From Odobenus rosmarus divergens (lineage: Eukaryota > Chordata > Mammalia > Carnivora > Odobenidae), in NCBI RefSeq assembly GCF_000321225.1, contig NW_004450939.1, positions 1,384,293 through 1,448,292 on the forward strand: a DNA stretch of 64,000 nucleotides, in the 5' to 3' direction. Both the position numbers and the translations under genes were made by a program. The notes below the pieces were generated by a model. It was not told the origin of the DNA. It did no database searches and was given only the letters and a program-made list of their open reading frames with translations. Every line of letters starts with the position of its first letter. Positions within the stretch are counted from its first letter, which is position 1. Positions 60,001 through 64,000 of this stretch are shown one piece after another.

Positions 60001-61678
60001 TTAGTATAACAATCTTAACTTAAACAGCCCTTAGTAGAACCAGAGGGGTACTTGAGAATGGTCTATGTCAAAGCAGGGAAAAGAGTTCCCCTACGCTTGT
60101 GGTGGTCCAATTCTGTGTTCTTATGACACCTCCTGACACCCCCTGCCACCTTTCCTGAGTTGGTCATTGGTTTGGACATGTGGATTATCAGGCTACCTGA
60201 GGTTTAGTCTGGAAATGACCATCTGGGAAGGTGGGAACGTCATACAACTATCTCATTTCTCTTGACAACATTCTTGGGTCAAATAAACTCATTAGATAAC
60301 CAAAACAATTCATTACATTGTTTAATAAAAATAGACTCTAGCATAAGGGAAGATAACAATTTTCTGCTTGGACATTGTCCTGAGAGGGGAAGCTGGAAAA
60401 CTCTGGCTCACAAGGCAGCCTATTCTAATTTTAGACCCCTTTAATTTTTAAAAAGTTCTTTCTAAAGATCTATCTCCCTGAAACTTCTTGAAATCCAATT
60501 ATCATCTCAATTTTTTTAGTTGAGGAGGTGAGGGAAACTGGTGCCTAGGCCAACTCAGTTTATTATGAAGTGGGAATTAGTATTAGGAATTTTTTTTAAT
60601 ATTCATTTATGGTATATGTCACTATTTTGATATCCTAATGTAACTGATAAAATTGTGGCTTTTTTTTTTTCTCCTTCACTAAAACAACATAGTTAAGGAA
60701 CAAACTAGTCTGTAACATTCTGGCTAGTGCTTAGCTCTTTAGGTCCCAATTCTCTTTTGGATAACATTATATAAATCTTTCTCAAGCAACCGAAGTATTA
60801 TTCTCCTGAATAAAAAAAAAAAAAAATGGCTTCTAAAATGTCATATGTCTTTTTCCCCCAAAGTTGGGATATTTTTTGCACATAATGGCTAAACATAGTT
60901 TTCTTAATAACTCTTTCAACTTCTCTAGAGTCAAACATTGCTTTGATTTTAATTCGACGGTCTATTTTAAAAGCATGTCAGGTATCAAGACCAGGCACGT
61001 ACAGTTCTTAGCATATGCTTAAGAGATATGTAACCTTGGAAAATAGACCTGGTTCTCTTTCATGTGTTTTAGTTTGTGTATTGGAAAGACGAATAAAACA
61101 TTACTTTGAAGAAAGTGAAGGTATTGTGGAAAATAGATCTAAGATCAGGATTATTTAATTCATTAACTAAAGAAATGCTAAATGTCGACTTTCAAATTCT
61201 ATTTCTCTCTGATTTATTTTTCGATGTAAAATACAACATTTAAAAACCACCCAAGGGGCGCCTGGGTGGCTCAGTCGTTAAGCGTCTGCCTTTGGCTCAG
61301 GTCATGATCCCAGGGTCCTGGGATCAAGCCCCACATCTGGCTCCCTGCTAGGCGGGAAGCCTGCTTCTCCCTCTCCCACTTGCCCTGCTTGTGTTCCCTC
61401 TCTCTTTGTCTCTCTCTGTCAAATAAATAAATAAAATCTTAAAAAAATAATAAAATAAAAACCACCCAAAGGAGGAAATTGGTTATCTTTATGATTTTAT
61501 TCCCAAAATGTTTATTTCCACTTCACTCTTTTTAGAATTTATAAGAGGGATTCAGCAATCAAATAGAGTATTATCAAACAAGGAGGGAAACAGGGAAAGT
61601 TGCAATTATTTGAAAAAAAATTGGACTTACCATTAAAATAGCCAGAGCCCCTGATGTTCTGAAAAGGAGCCAAGTCAT
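32439..61678 (-). CDS. DSG3: Desmoglein-3, complete 16-exon coding region (span including introns)
   Basis: Desmosomal cadherin, single-pass membrane protein of stratified epithelia and the pemphigus vulgaris autoantigen. The 16 exons listed separately join to 987 codons plus TGA with no frame break, against 999 residues remembered for human. Order: signal peptide about residues 1-23; propeptide ending in the furin-type site KRRYKR (43-48); mature start [10 protein letters not shown] with the strand-swap Trp at mature position 2; four cadherin repeats with DVNDNPP, DVNDNFP and related calcium motifs; membrane-proximal anchor domain; transmembrane segment about 616-640 ([16 protein letters not shown]); then a tail with catenin-binding segment and two desmoglein repeats ([15 protein letters not shown] and [12 protein letters not shown]). 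The tail should bind plakoglobin and plakophilin. All splice sites are GT-AG. Residue matches to human DSG3 (such as [17 protein letters not shown]) exclude DSG1, DSG2 and DSG4. Confidence 0.97.
33057..34490 (-). other. DSG3: DSG3 intron 15
   Basis: 1.4 kb with one SINE (33726-33925, 17-base perfect flanking repeats), a (CAA)n run near 34390-34405 and otherwise unassigned sequence. Confidence 0.75.
33726..33925 (-). repeat. Carnivora SINE in DSG3 intron 15
   Basis: Same strand as DSG3. Perfect 17-base duplication TAAAGTCTTCTCTTCTT at 33709-33725 and 33926-33942. Contains a (GA)n run near 33770-33785. Confidence 0.94.
34491..34738 (-). CDS. DSG3: DSG3 exon 15: Gly/Ala-rich tail and start of catenin-binding region
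   Basis: 248 bases, in at phase 1, out at phase 0. Contains [20 protein letters not shown], a repetitive Gly/Ala tract ([20 protein letters not shown]), then [20 protein letters not shown] and [13 protein letters not shown]. The tract is about 12 residues shorter than remembered for human DSG3, which accounts for nearly all the difference in total length. The donor is GTAATT. Confidence 0.95.
34739..36115 (-). other. DSG3: DSG3 intron 14
   Basis: 1.4 kb, AT-rich. About 35690-35810 resembles the 3' end of an old L1. Nothing else recognised. Confidence 0.6.
36116..36179 (-). CDS. DSG3: DSG3 exon 14: tail segment
   Basis: 64 bases, in at phase 0, out at phase 1, coding [20 protein letters not shown] plus one Ser. 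Acceptor TTTGCAG, donor GTAAGT. Only 314 bases of intron separate it from exon 13. Confidence 0.95.
36180..36493 (-). other. DSG3: DSG3 intron 13
   Basis: 314 bases, nothing recognised. Confidence 0.75.
36494..36633 (-). CDS. DSG3: DSG3 exon 13: end of transmembrane segment and juxtamembrane tail
   Basis: 140 bases, in at phase 1, out at phase 0. Translates [18 protein letters not shown], then [20 protein letters not shown] and IEGAHPEDK. The CDC pair just inside the membrane is the site palmitoylated in desmogleins (family knowledge). The donor is GTGAGG. Confidence 0.96.
37430..37620 (+). repeat. MIR SINE in DSG3 intron 12
   Basis: TTTGGCTCCACCTCTCACCA, GCTGGGTAAGTTTTATCATC and GTTGTGAGGATTAAATGAGT. 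Confidence 0.8.
37763..37949 (-). repeat. Carnivora SINE in DSG3 intron 12
   Basis: Same strand as DSG3. Duplication CTTCTACAGGCTTTTTT at 37745-37762 and CTTCTACAAGCTTTTTT at 37950-37967, one mismatch. Confidence 0.92.
38575..39060 (-). repeat. LINE-2 3' part in DSG3 intron 12, antisense
   Basis: CACAGCGCTGCCGATGTTAT, GGTTTGGCTCATGCTGTTAC, TACTCATTTTCCAAGGCTCA and CACAAAGTCTCCATAATAC follow L2 in reverse. Confidence 0.7.
40308..40568 (-). CDS. DSG3: DSG3 exon 12: anchor domain and start of transmembrane segment
   Basis: 261 bases, phase 1 at both ends. Translates [15 protein letters not shown], then [20 protein letters not shown], the Cys cluster [10 protein letters not shown], a hydrophilic stalk ([18 protein letters not shown]), and [16 protein letters not shown], the start of the membrane span. 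The stalk differs from the human sequence I remember; the Cys cluster and membrane segment are conserved. Confidence 0.95.
41330..41600 (+). pseudogene. Possible decayed coding fragment, not identified
   Basis: One plus-strand frame reads [20 protein letters not shown], then [20 protein letters not shown] and LAMADTYD, a stop, and continues in frame with [14 protein letters not shown] and [16 protein letters not shown]. The composition is protein-like (mixed charged and hydrophobic) and unlike the AT-rich intron around it. I do not recognise the family and saw no poly(A) tail or target duplication. It lies antisense in DSG3 intron 11. Chance is a real alternative. Confidence 0.25.
41936..42111 (+). 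repeat. Young Carnivora SINE in DSG3 intron 11 (antisense to the gene)
   Basis: Begins GGGGCGCCTGGGTGGCTCAG and ends in AAATAAATAAAATC plus a poly(A). Perfect 17-base duplication AAGACATTAAAAATACA at 41919-41935 and 42112-42128. Slightly short after the head: TTAAGCGTCATGATCCC lacks the usual CTGCCTTCGGCTCAGG. Confidence 0.96.
42361..42585 (-). CDS. DSG3: DSG3 exon 11: end of EC4 and start of anchor domain
   Basis: 225 bases, phase 1 at both ends. Starts [15 protein letters not shown], then [20 protein letters not shown], and ends [13 protein letters not shown]. The segment GFNENCP stands where desmogleins normally have a DxNDNCP calcium motif. The donor is GTGAGT. A SINE inserted antisense to the gene starts about 83 bases upstream of the acceptor. 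Confidence 0.95.
42669..42867 (+). repeat. Young Carnivora SINE in DSG3 intron 10 (antisense to the gene)
   Basis: Starts GGCGCCTGGGTGGCTCAGTC and ends with AAATAAATAAATAAAATC and poly(A). Perfect 16-base duplication AAATGTCTCTTGCATG at 42653-42668 and 42868-42883. The tail lies away from exon 11 and the head about 83 bases from its acceptor. Confidence 0.95.
43890..44089 (-). repeat. Carnivora SINE in DSG3 intron 10, outer of a tandem pair
   Basis: Reverse-oriented, with an (ATTT)n run at about 43898-43930 and a head ending CTGAGTCACCCAGGCACCCC. It abuts the next SINE directly. Confidence 0.9.
44091..44198 (-). repeat. Short Carnivora SINE next to the DSG3 exon 10 donor
   Basis: Short old type: AAGTAATCTCTCTGCCCCG, GATCAAGAGTTGCATGCTCT, and head ending GAGCCAGCCAGACACCCC. 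The head is only 20 bases from the end of exon 10. Confidence 0.88.
44219..44358 (-). CDS. DSG3: DSG3 exon 10: EC4 core
   Basis: 140 bases, in at phase 2, out at phase 1. Translates [19 protein letters not shown], then [20 protein letters not shown], then VLAID. NKT is a potential glycosylation site. The donor GTAAGA is followed after about 20 bases by the head of a minus-strand SINE, so this splice site has little native intron beside it. Confidence 0.95.
44359..44977 (-). other. DSG3: DSG3 intron 9
   Basis: 619 bases of AT-rich sequence with no recognised repeat. Confidence 0.75.
44978..45249 (-). CDS. DSG3: DSG3 exon 9: end of EC3 and start of EC4
   Basis: 272 bases, in at phase 0, out at phase 2. 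Begins [20 protein letters not shown], continues [19 protein letters not shown], and ends with the calcium motif [14 protein letters not shown]. The last codon is split AA/G across donor GTAAGA. Confidence 0.96.
45525..45700 (+). repeat. MIR SINE in DSG3 intron 8
   Basis: GAATCCTGGTTCTGCTGCCT, AGTAGCTTGTGTGACTTGTG and CGTTGTGAGGACTGCACAAA. Confidence 0.75.
46790..46984 (-). repeat. Carnivora SINE in DSG3 intron 8
   Basis: Reverse-oriented young type. Duplication TTATATTGCAGATTT at 46775-46789 and TTATACTGCAGATTT at 46985-46999, one mismatch. Confidence 0.94.
47454..47639 (-). CDS. DSG3: DSG3 exon 8: EC3 first half
   Basis: Sixty-two codons, phase 0, starting [17 protein letters not shown] and ending [10 protein letters not shown]. 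It contains [12 protein letters not shown] and [17 protein letters not shown], the EC3 signature of desmogleins. The acceptor has a long pyrimidine tract (CTTCTCTCCTTTTAAG). Confidence 0.96.
47915..48043 (-). CDS. DSG3: DSG3 exon 7: end of EC2
   Basis: Forty-three codons, phase 0, beginning [18 protein letters not shown] and ending [22 protein letters not shown] is the EC2-EC3 calcium linker. The donor is GTACAC, weaker than its neighbours; the acceptor is AAATTTAG. Confidence 0.96.
48044..48914 (-). other. DSG3: DSG3 intron 6
   Basis: 871 bases. The frame of exon 6 stays open for some distance into the intron past the GTAAAG donor (to about 48624), so read-through would add a non-homologous peptide. 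A short GGTGGT-rich stretch lies near 48420-48450. No interspersed repeat recognised. Confidence 0.75.
48915..49081 (-). CDS. DSG3: DSG3 exon 6: EC2 first half
   Basis: 167 bases, enters in phase 1, ends in phase 0 at donor GTAAAG. Translates [20 protein letters not shown] through [19 protein letters not shown] to LDRE. DADEP and LDRE are calcium-coordinating motifs and NAT is a potential N-glycosylation site. Confidence 0.97.
49082..49751 (-). other. DSG3: DSG3 intron 5
   Basis: 670 bases; nothing recognised beyond splice signals at both ends. Confidence 0.75.
49752..49896 (-). CDS. DSG3: DSG3 exon 5: end of EC1 and EC1-EC2 linker
   Basis: 145 bases, enters in phase 0 and leaves in phase 1. 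Translates [16 protein letters not shown], then [17 protein letters not shown], then [15 protein letters not shown] is the EC1-EC2 calcium linker. The tripeptide usually RAL in desmoglein-3 reads YAL here. Confidence 0.97.
49897..50360 (-). other. DSG3: DSG3 intron 4
   Basis: 464 bases with no recognised repeat or extra exon. Open frames across it on the plus strand are chance. Confidence 0.75.
50361..50516 (-). CDS. DSG3: DSG3 exon 4: EC1 core
   Basis: Fifty-two codons, phase 0, from [19 protein letters not shown] to DREETPSFL, with acceptor GGCTGCAG and donor GTAAGT. It contains the nearly invariant EC1 stretch [17 protein letters not shown] and the calcium-binding DREE motif. EC1 is the adhesive tip and, in human disease, the main target of pemphigus antibodies. 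Confidence 0.97.
50517..51414 (-). other. DSG3: DSG3 intron 3
   Basis: 898 bases. About 50975-51350 resembles an old L1-type 3' region in antisense (runs like TATAATGAACC and CATCACCCAG), with (ATT)n runs. The rest is unassigned. Confidence 0.6.
50975..51350 (-). mobile_element. Old L1-type fragment in DSG3 intron 3
   Basis: GGAAAATTTCAAATATATAT, AGTATAATGAACC, TCATCACCCAGTTTTAATCA and GATCCCAGGTTATTTGTTCT follow a common old mammalian retroelement in antisense. Family assignment is tentative. Confidence 0.45.
51415..51543 (-). CDS. DSG3: DSG3 exon 3: propeptide, furin site and start of EC1
   Basis: Forty-three codons, beginning TKGQHGEDD and ending KRNPIAK, phase 0. It holds the proprotein convertase site KRRYKR followed by [10 protein letters not shown], so the mature protein starts with Glu-Trp. 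Trp2 is the residue that swaps between partner cadherins. One codon shorter than human in the poorly conserved propeptide. The acceptor (CATAAG) has a modest pyrimidine tract; the donor is GTAAGT. Confidence 0.95.
51544..52056 (-). other. DSG3: DSG3 intron 2
   Basis: 513 bases, AT-rich, no recognised repeat. Holds an 11-base perfect inverted repeat with a 10-base loop at 51670-51701. Confidence 0.8.
52057..52092 (-). CDS. DSG3: DSG3 exon 2: end of signal peptide
   Basis: A 36-base exon coding [12 protein letters not shown], between acceptor CTACAG and donor GTAAAG, phase 0 on both sides. Human DSG3 has [12 protein letters not shown] here. The signal peptidase cut is expected near VHG/E. The exon is too short for ORF callers and was found by homology and splice sites. 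Confidence 0.93.
52775..53575 (-). mobile_element. LINE-1 3' part in DSG3 intron 1
   Basis: Same strand as DSG3. On the minus strand: end of ORF2 ([20 protein letters not shown] at about 53475-53415) followed by the 3' UTR ending in a poly(A) near 52777. 5'-truncated and with stops, hence inactive. Confidence 0.88.
54000..54185 (-). repeat. MIR SINE in DSG3 intron 1, antisense
   Basis: GATACTATTATTATAGTC, GGATGAAGAAATGGAGCCAG and GAGCCAGGATTTGAACCTTT are the reverse complement of MIR. Confidence 0.7.
54925..55130 (+). repeat. MIR SINE in DSG3 intron 1
   Basis: TCACCATTTACTGGTTGCAT, TTTCCTCATCTGTAAAATAG and TATTGTGAGGATTAAATGAA, a good MIR match over about 200 bases. Confidence 0.85.
55860..57535 (+). 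mobile_element. LINE-1 3' part in DSG3 intron 1, opposite orientation
   Basis: Antisense to DSG3. Starts within ORF2 (WNHKRP-type segment near 55940), runs through [20 protein letters not shown] at about 56805-56865 and a YYSAIKR-type end near 57085, then a 3' UTR ending about 57535. Several stops; 5'-truncated. With the L1 at 52775-53575 it forms an inverted pair inside one intron. Confidence 0.88.
58377..58586 (-). repeat. Carnivora SINE in DSG3 intron 1
   Basis: Reverse-oriented, with (GA)n runs and head ending GAGCCACTCAGGTGCCCC. Duplication ACGTGTTGCTGCTT at 58363-58376 and ACATGTTGCTGCTT at 58592-58605, one mismatch. Confidence 0.9.
58620..58710 (-). repeat. MIR fragment, antisense
   Basis: CAGTTGAGGAAACAAAGCC and surrounding bases resemble the MIR core in reverse. 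Confidence 0.4.
58850..59190 (-). repeat. LINE-2 part in DSG3 intron 1, antisense
   Basis: GGGGTGGCTCCCTGCTTCTA, TTTCCTTTGCTCATGCTGGT, CAGCTCAAATCTCACC and TTTCTGACCTCACTCTTGAC follow L2 in reverse. Confidence 0.7.
59215..59755 (+). mobile_element. Old DNA-transposon-like repeat interrupted by a SINE
   Basis: Left part (59215-59298) and right part (59508-59755, with TGAAATTAATTTCAACAATA, TTATTAGCCACATGTGGCCA, GTGGCTGCCATATTGGACCA) belong to one widespread mammalian repeat. I recognise the sequence but not its name with certainty. The SINE at 59299-59492 inserted later. Confidence 0.6.
59299..59492 (-). repeat. Carnivora SINE splitting a DNA-transposon relic
   Basis: Reverse-oriented. Perfect 15-base duplication CTAATATTCATATAT at 59284-59298 and 59493-59507. 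The sequence on both sides belongs to one older repeat. Confidence 0.93.
61255..61455 (+). repeat. Young Carnivora SINE in DSG3 intron 1, near exon 1
   Basis: Begins GGGGCGCCTGGGTGGCTCAG. Perfect 14-base duplication TAAAAACCACCCAA at 61241-61254 and 61456-61469. Antisense to DSG3 and about 160 bases past the exon 1 donor. Confidence 0.96.
61631..61678 (-). CDS. DSG3: DSG3 exon 1 (coding part): start codon and signal peptide
   Basis: Sixteen codons, [16 protein letters not shown], ending in phase 0 at donor GTAAGTCC. The start is chosen because length and sequence parallel the 16-codon first exon of human DSG3, and because the context GAAAATGA has A at -3. It encodes the N-terminal and hydrophobic part of the signal peptide, which continues in exon 2. 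A SINE lies about 160 bases downstream in intron 1. Confidence 0.93.
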
Positions 61679-61870
61679 TTTCTCTGATTTCCCTGGTGGA
61701 CAAATCCAAGGAAGCTGCTGCTTCAGTCCTTCCAACTGTCTGCATATGATGTCTAAGAAAAGCCCTTTGGTAGCGTCTCTGCTTTCTGGAGTCTACAGAT
61801 GGTCTGTTATGCAGCTCTTCCCCACCCTAAACCAAGGATTGGTCTCACCAGAAACGCTTGCATCATTTTT
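61679..61870 (-). promoter_or_regulatory. DSG3: DSG3 5' untranslated region and proximal promoter (approximate)
   Basis: Upstream of the DSG3 start the minus strand reads through a short leader with no splice site in the last 100 bases. A GGGTGGGG box (minus strand, about 61823-61830) could bind Sp1/KLF factors, and TGCATAAC just downstream is a poor TATA-like match. No CpG island is present, which fits tissue-restricted expression. The transcription start cannot be fixed from sequence alone. Confidence 0.3.
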
Positions 61871-62697
61871 GCTCCCAGGTAAAAACTTAGACACACCTCA
61901 ATTCCAAAAGCAATGAAATCCTTTGTTGGAGGCTGAAAGAAAAGTTCACAGGCTGAAGACAAGGTTTAATAGGAAGGTCCCAGATGAATAATAAATTAAT
62001 CATGGTGTGGAAGTGCAAAGCTAGTCCTGGCTACACTGAAAAAGAATCTAGTTGGCTTTTCTTCAGGGTTACAGTTAAAACTGAAAAGCAAAATAAAACA
62101 TACAAAAATCCCCCAAAACCTAACTCGTGGAAGAGCATTTGTTTTTAGTCTGAGTATATGTGGGCAGATTTAAAGTTAAGCGAAGTGTCAGTGTGAAGTA
62201 ATAATATATTTTATTGAAAGTAATACAAATTCAAAGAAGAAAACCATCACATTAAGCAACTCTTAATACAGGTTTTGGGGAAAAAATAGAAATAAGTGAA
62301 AAACAATAAAAAAATAATTAGAAATAACTGAAGATAATTAGGGATAAAATTGGAGTAAACAGTTACATGGTGCTTTGGATATTTGAAATATATAAATAAT
62401 GCATTGCAAAACCAGATCCCTGATAATAATCAGATGACATCTTTCCTCTTGTATTCCTTTTCGTTTATAAATTTGTTAAACAGTAGGTTGCCTAGTGAAG
62501 GAGGTTATCTTTGTGCCCTTTTAATTACTCAAAACATTTCCTCTGGAGCAGTCAACCCTCTTGCTGCCATATATTTATGCACTTCTAAATATGTGGACAT
62601 CAACCCAAGTTAGGGGATAGGCGAAAATCTACTAACACCACTTTAGTTTGCTTATTAACACTAGAGTTAAAAACACTTAAACATTCTAGAATATTTA

Positions 62698-62901
62698 TTT
62701 TATTTTATTTTAAAGATTTTATTTATTTATTTGACGGAGAGAAACACAGCGAAAGAGGGAACACAAGCAGGGGAAGTGGGAGAGAGAGAAGGCAGGCTTC
62801 CCACTGAGCAGGGAGCCCGATGTGGGACTCGATCCCAGGACCCTGGGACCATGACCTGAGCCGAAGGCAGATGCTTAACGACTGAGCCACTCAGGCGCCC
62901 C
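62698..62901 (-). repeat. Carnivora SINE upstream of DSG3
   Basis: Reverse-oriented young type, about 1 kb upstream of the DSG3 start. Flanked by a 20-base duplication at 62678-62697 and 62902-62921 with two mismatches. Confidence 0.93.
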
Positions 62902-63026
62902 TAAATATTCCAGAATATTTAAAGAAAGTTTTGGTAGAAGAACAATTTTATCTTTGTAAGTATTTATGCATCAGGTTTTGGAAGCGTTTTAGTTTCAGGA
63001 AAACCATTTAATCACAGAGTATTTTA

Positions 63027-63094
63027 TTTTATTTTTAATTTTTTTAAATTTAAATTCAATTAGCCAACACATAGTACATCATTAGTTTTTGATG
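63027..63094 (-). mobile_element. Severely 5'-truncated carnivore LINE-1 insertion
   Basis: Sixty-eight bases: a T-rich run followed by AATTCAATTAGCCAACACAT and GTACATCATTAGTTTTTGAT, the 3' end of carnivore L1. Perfect 17-base duplication AATCACAGAGTATTTTA at 63010-63026 and 63095-63111, so this is a complete retrotransposition event that kept only about 50 bases of the element. Confidence 0.88.
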
Positions 63095-63169
63095 AATCAC
63101 AGAGTATTTTAGACAGAAATTATTTCTAGTCTAAAAGTTAGGGGAAAGAACAGCTTGTGGGCAAAATCT

Positions 63170-63325
63170 TGTGGTTTTTTTTTTTTAAATTGTGATAAAA
63201 TATGCATAACAAAATTGATTATTTTAACCATTTTTAAGTGTAAAGCTGAGTGGCATTAGTGGTATACTCACATTGCTGTGCAATCATCACCAAGATCCAT
63301 CTCCAGAAAAATGTTGTGTTTTTGT
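63170..63325 (-). mobile_element. Old LINE-1 3' fragment
   Basis: Antisense L1 3' UTR type: TTTTAACCATTTTTAAGTG, GTGGCATTAGTGGTATACTC and CATCACCAAGATCCATCTCC match a widespread mammalian L1 end by memory. Confidence 0.65.
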
Positions 63326-63326
63326 A

Positions 63327-63425
63327 ATAAAGTTTTTGTAAATAAAGTTTTATTGGAACATAGACATGCCCATTTGTTTATGTGTTACATGGTAACAATT
63401 TTGTGGTACAATGAAGAGCTGAGCA
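63327..63425 (+). repeat. DNA-transposon-like fragment
   Basis: AATAAAGTTTTATTGGAACA, then GACATGCCCATTTGTTTATG, is a common end of an old mammalian hAT-type element. Family name not certain. Confidence 0.45.
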
Positions 63426-63552
63426 GAGCGTTTTATGAATAACACAGTAAACTTTGGGGCAGGAAAGAAGAGAAAAATTTAATGAATTCTTTCCTTTCCC
63501 ATACTTTAATATCTTGGAATTCTTCAAAATATTGAACTAAAGACAAAAGAGA

Positions 63553-63717
63553 GGGGTGCCTGGGTGTCTCAGTTAGCTAGCCTTTGGCTCAGGTCATGAT
63601 CTTAGGGTCCAGGAATTGACCCCCCGCCCAGCGGGGATTCTGCTTCTCCCTCTCCCTCTGCCTCCTCCTTGCTGCTCATGCTCTGTCTGTCTCTCAAATA
63701 AATAAATCTTAAAAAAA
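63553..63717 (+). repeat. Carnivora SINE upstream of DSG3
   Basis: Begins GGGGTGCCTGGGTGTCTCAG with a somewhat decayed tRNA-like part and ends in AAATAAATAAATC. Perfect 15-base duplication TAAAGACAAAAGAGA at 63538-63552 and 63718-63732. Confidence 0.94.
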
Positions 63718-64000
63718 TAAAGACAAAAGAGATTAAAAAGATGGTAACAGTGAATTATGATATTCCTAGGCATACCCATAAGTTGCATTGAATCTAGATT
63801 CTAGATATGGTTTACTTTGTTCTGATTTACCTTTTCTAAAATTCCAGTTCTTTGACAACTTTAATTAATTAGGGGCTTCCACTCCTTCCCTACCTGAACA
63901 CAGGTAAGGAAGTATTTTACTTTTGTATTTTAAAATACCAGTTACAGATTATTGATCAGGTGGTATGTAAAAGTTGTGGGCATCCTAGTAGGAAGAAATA

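Larger units (their letters stand above)
52093..61630 (-). other. DSG3: DSG3 intron 1
   Basis: The largest DSG3 intron (9.5 kb). It carries two L1 3' parts in opposite orientations (about 52775-53575 and 55860-57535), MIR copies near 54000 and 55000, an L2 near 59000, a DNA-transposon relic split by a SINE (59215-59755), and SINEs at 58377-58586, 59299-59492 and 61255-61455. Segments 52110-52770, 53580-54000, 54190-54920, 55135-55850, 57540-58360 and 59760-61240 show nothing I can name apart from a short L2-like piece near 59910-59995 and a (GT)n run near 59788. Confidence 0.85.

Noticed and set aside
1..64000. CRISPR arrays, operons, insertion sequences of bacteria, ribosome binding sites
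   Set aside because: The DNA is vertebrate nuclear; the regularly recurring motifs are dispersed SINEs with different flanks.

Overview
The window is mammalian nuclear DNA from a carnivore. The evidence is at least 18 copies of the Carnivora tRNA-derived SINE (head motif GGGGCGCCTGGGTGGCTCAG, often followed by GGTCATGATCCCAGGGTCC, with AAATAAATAAAATC tails), carnivore-type L1 ends, and orthologues of two desmosomal cadherins. The dog-specific SINEC_Cf head was not seen and the young copies look like those of bears, seals and mustelids, so a non-canid caniform is my best guess.

The window carries a tandem pair of desmoglein genes, both read right to left (minus strand). DSG3 is complete: 16 coding exons from the start codon at 61678 to the stop at 32439. 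I traced every splice junction by eye; the exons add up to 2964 coding bases (987 residues plus stop) with all phases matching. DSG2 follows. Only its first coding exon (16325-16287, MARRAEGAALLLL) is inside, set in a CpG island at about 15830-16910. Its intron 1 fills the rest of the window to position 1, and exon 2 was not found. This order (DSG3 then DSG2, same direction) is that of the mammalian desmoglein cluster.

Layout: 1-16286 is DSG2 intron 1, holding a rearranged L1 relic (about 7395-10258), a MaLR-type LTR (about 12412-12892), MER20/MER5-like hAT elements, L2 and SINEs. The DSG2 CpG-island promoter lies at 15830-16910. About 16910-30420 is the spacer between the genes, with MIR, L2, L1 pieces and one well-formed candidate exon on the plus strand (24178-24272). 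About 30420-32438 is the likely DSG3 3' UTR, 32439-61678 is DSG3 coding exons and introns, and 61679-64000 is the DSG3 5' UTR and upstream region with SINEs and L1 pieces.

DSG3 and DSG2 encode single-pass cadherins of the desmosome. Their ectodomains bind partner desmogleins and desmocollins across the cell gap, and their tails bind plakoglobin and plakophilins and so link to keratin filaments. DSG3 is the stratified-epithelium member and the pemphigus vulgaris autoantigen; DSG2 is the broadly expressed member, important in heart and simple epithelia. The CpG island on DSG2 and the CpG-poor start of DSG3 agree with broad versus tissue-restricted expression.

I found no convincing new system. 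The points most worth a second look are substitutions at two DSG3 adhesion and calcium motifs, a shortened Gly/Ala tract in the DSG3 tail, the candidate plus-strand exon near DSG2, SINEs crowding DSG3 splice sites, and a 16-bp perfect inverted repeat created inside an L1 tail. Comparisons with human proteins are from memory and should be checked by alignment.
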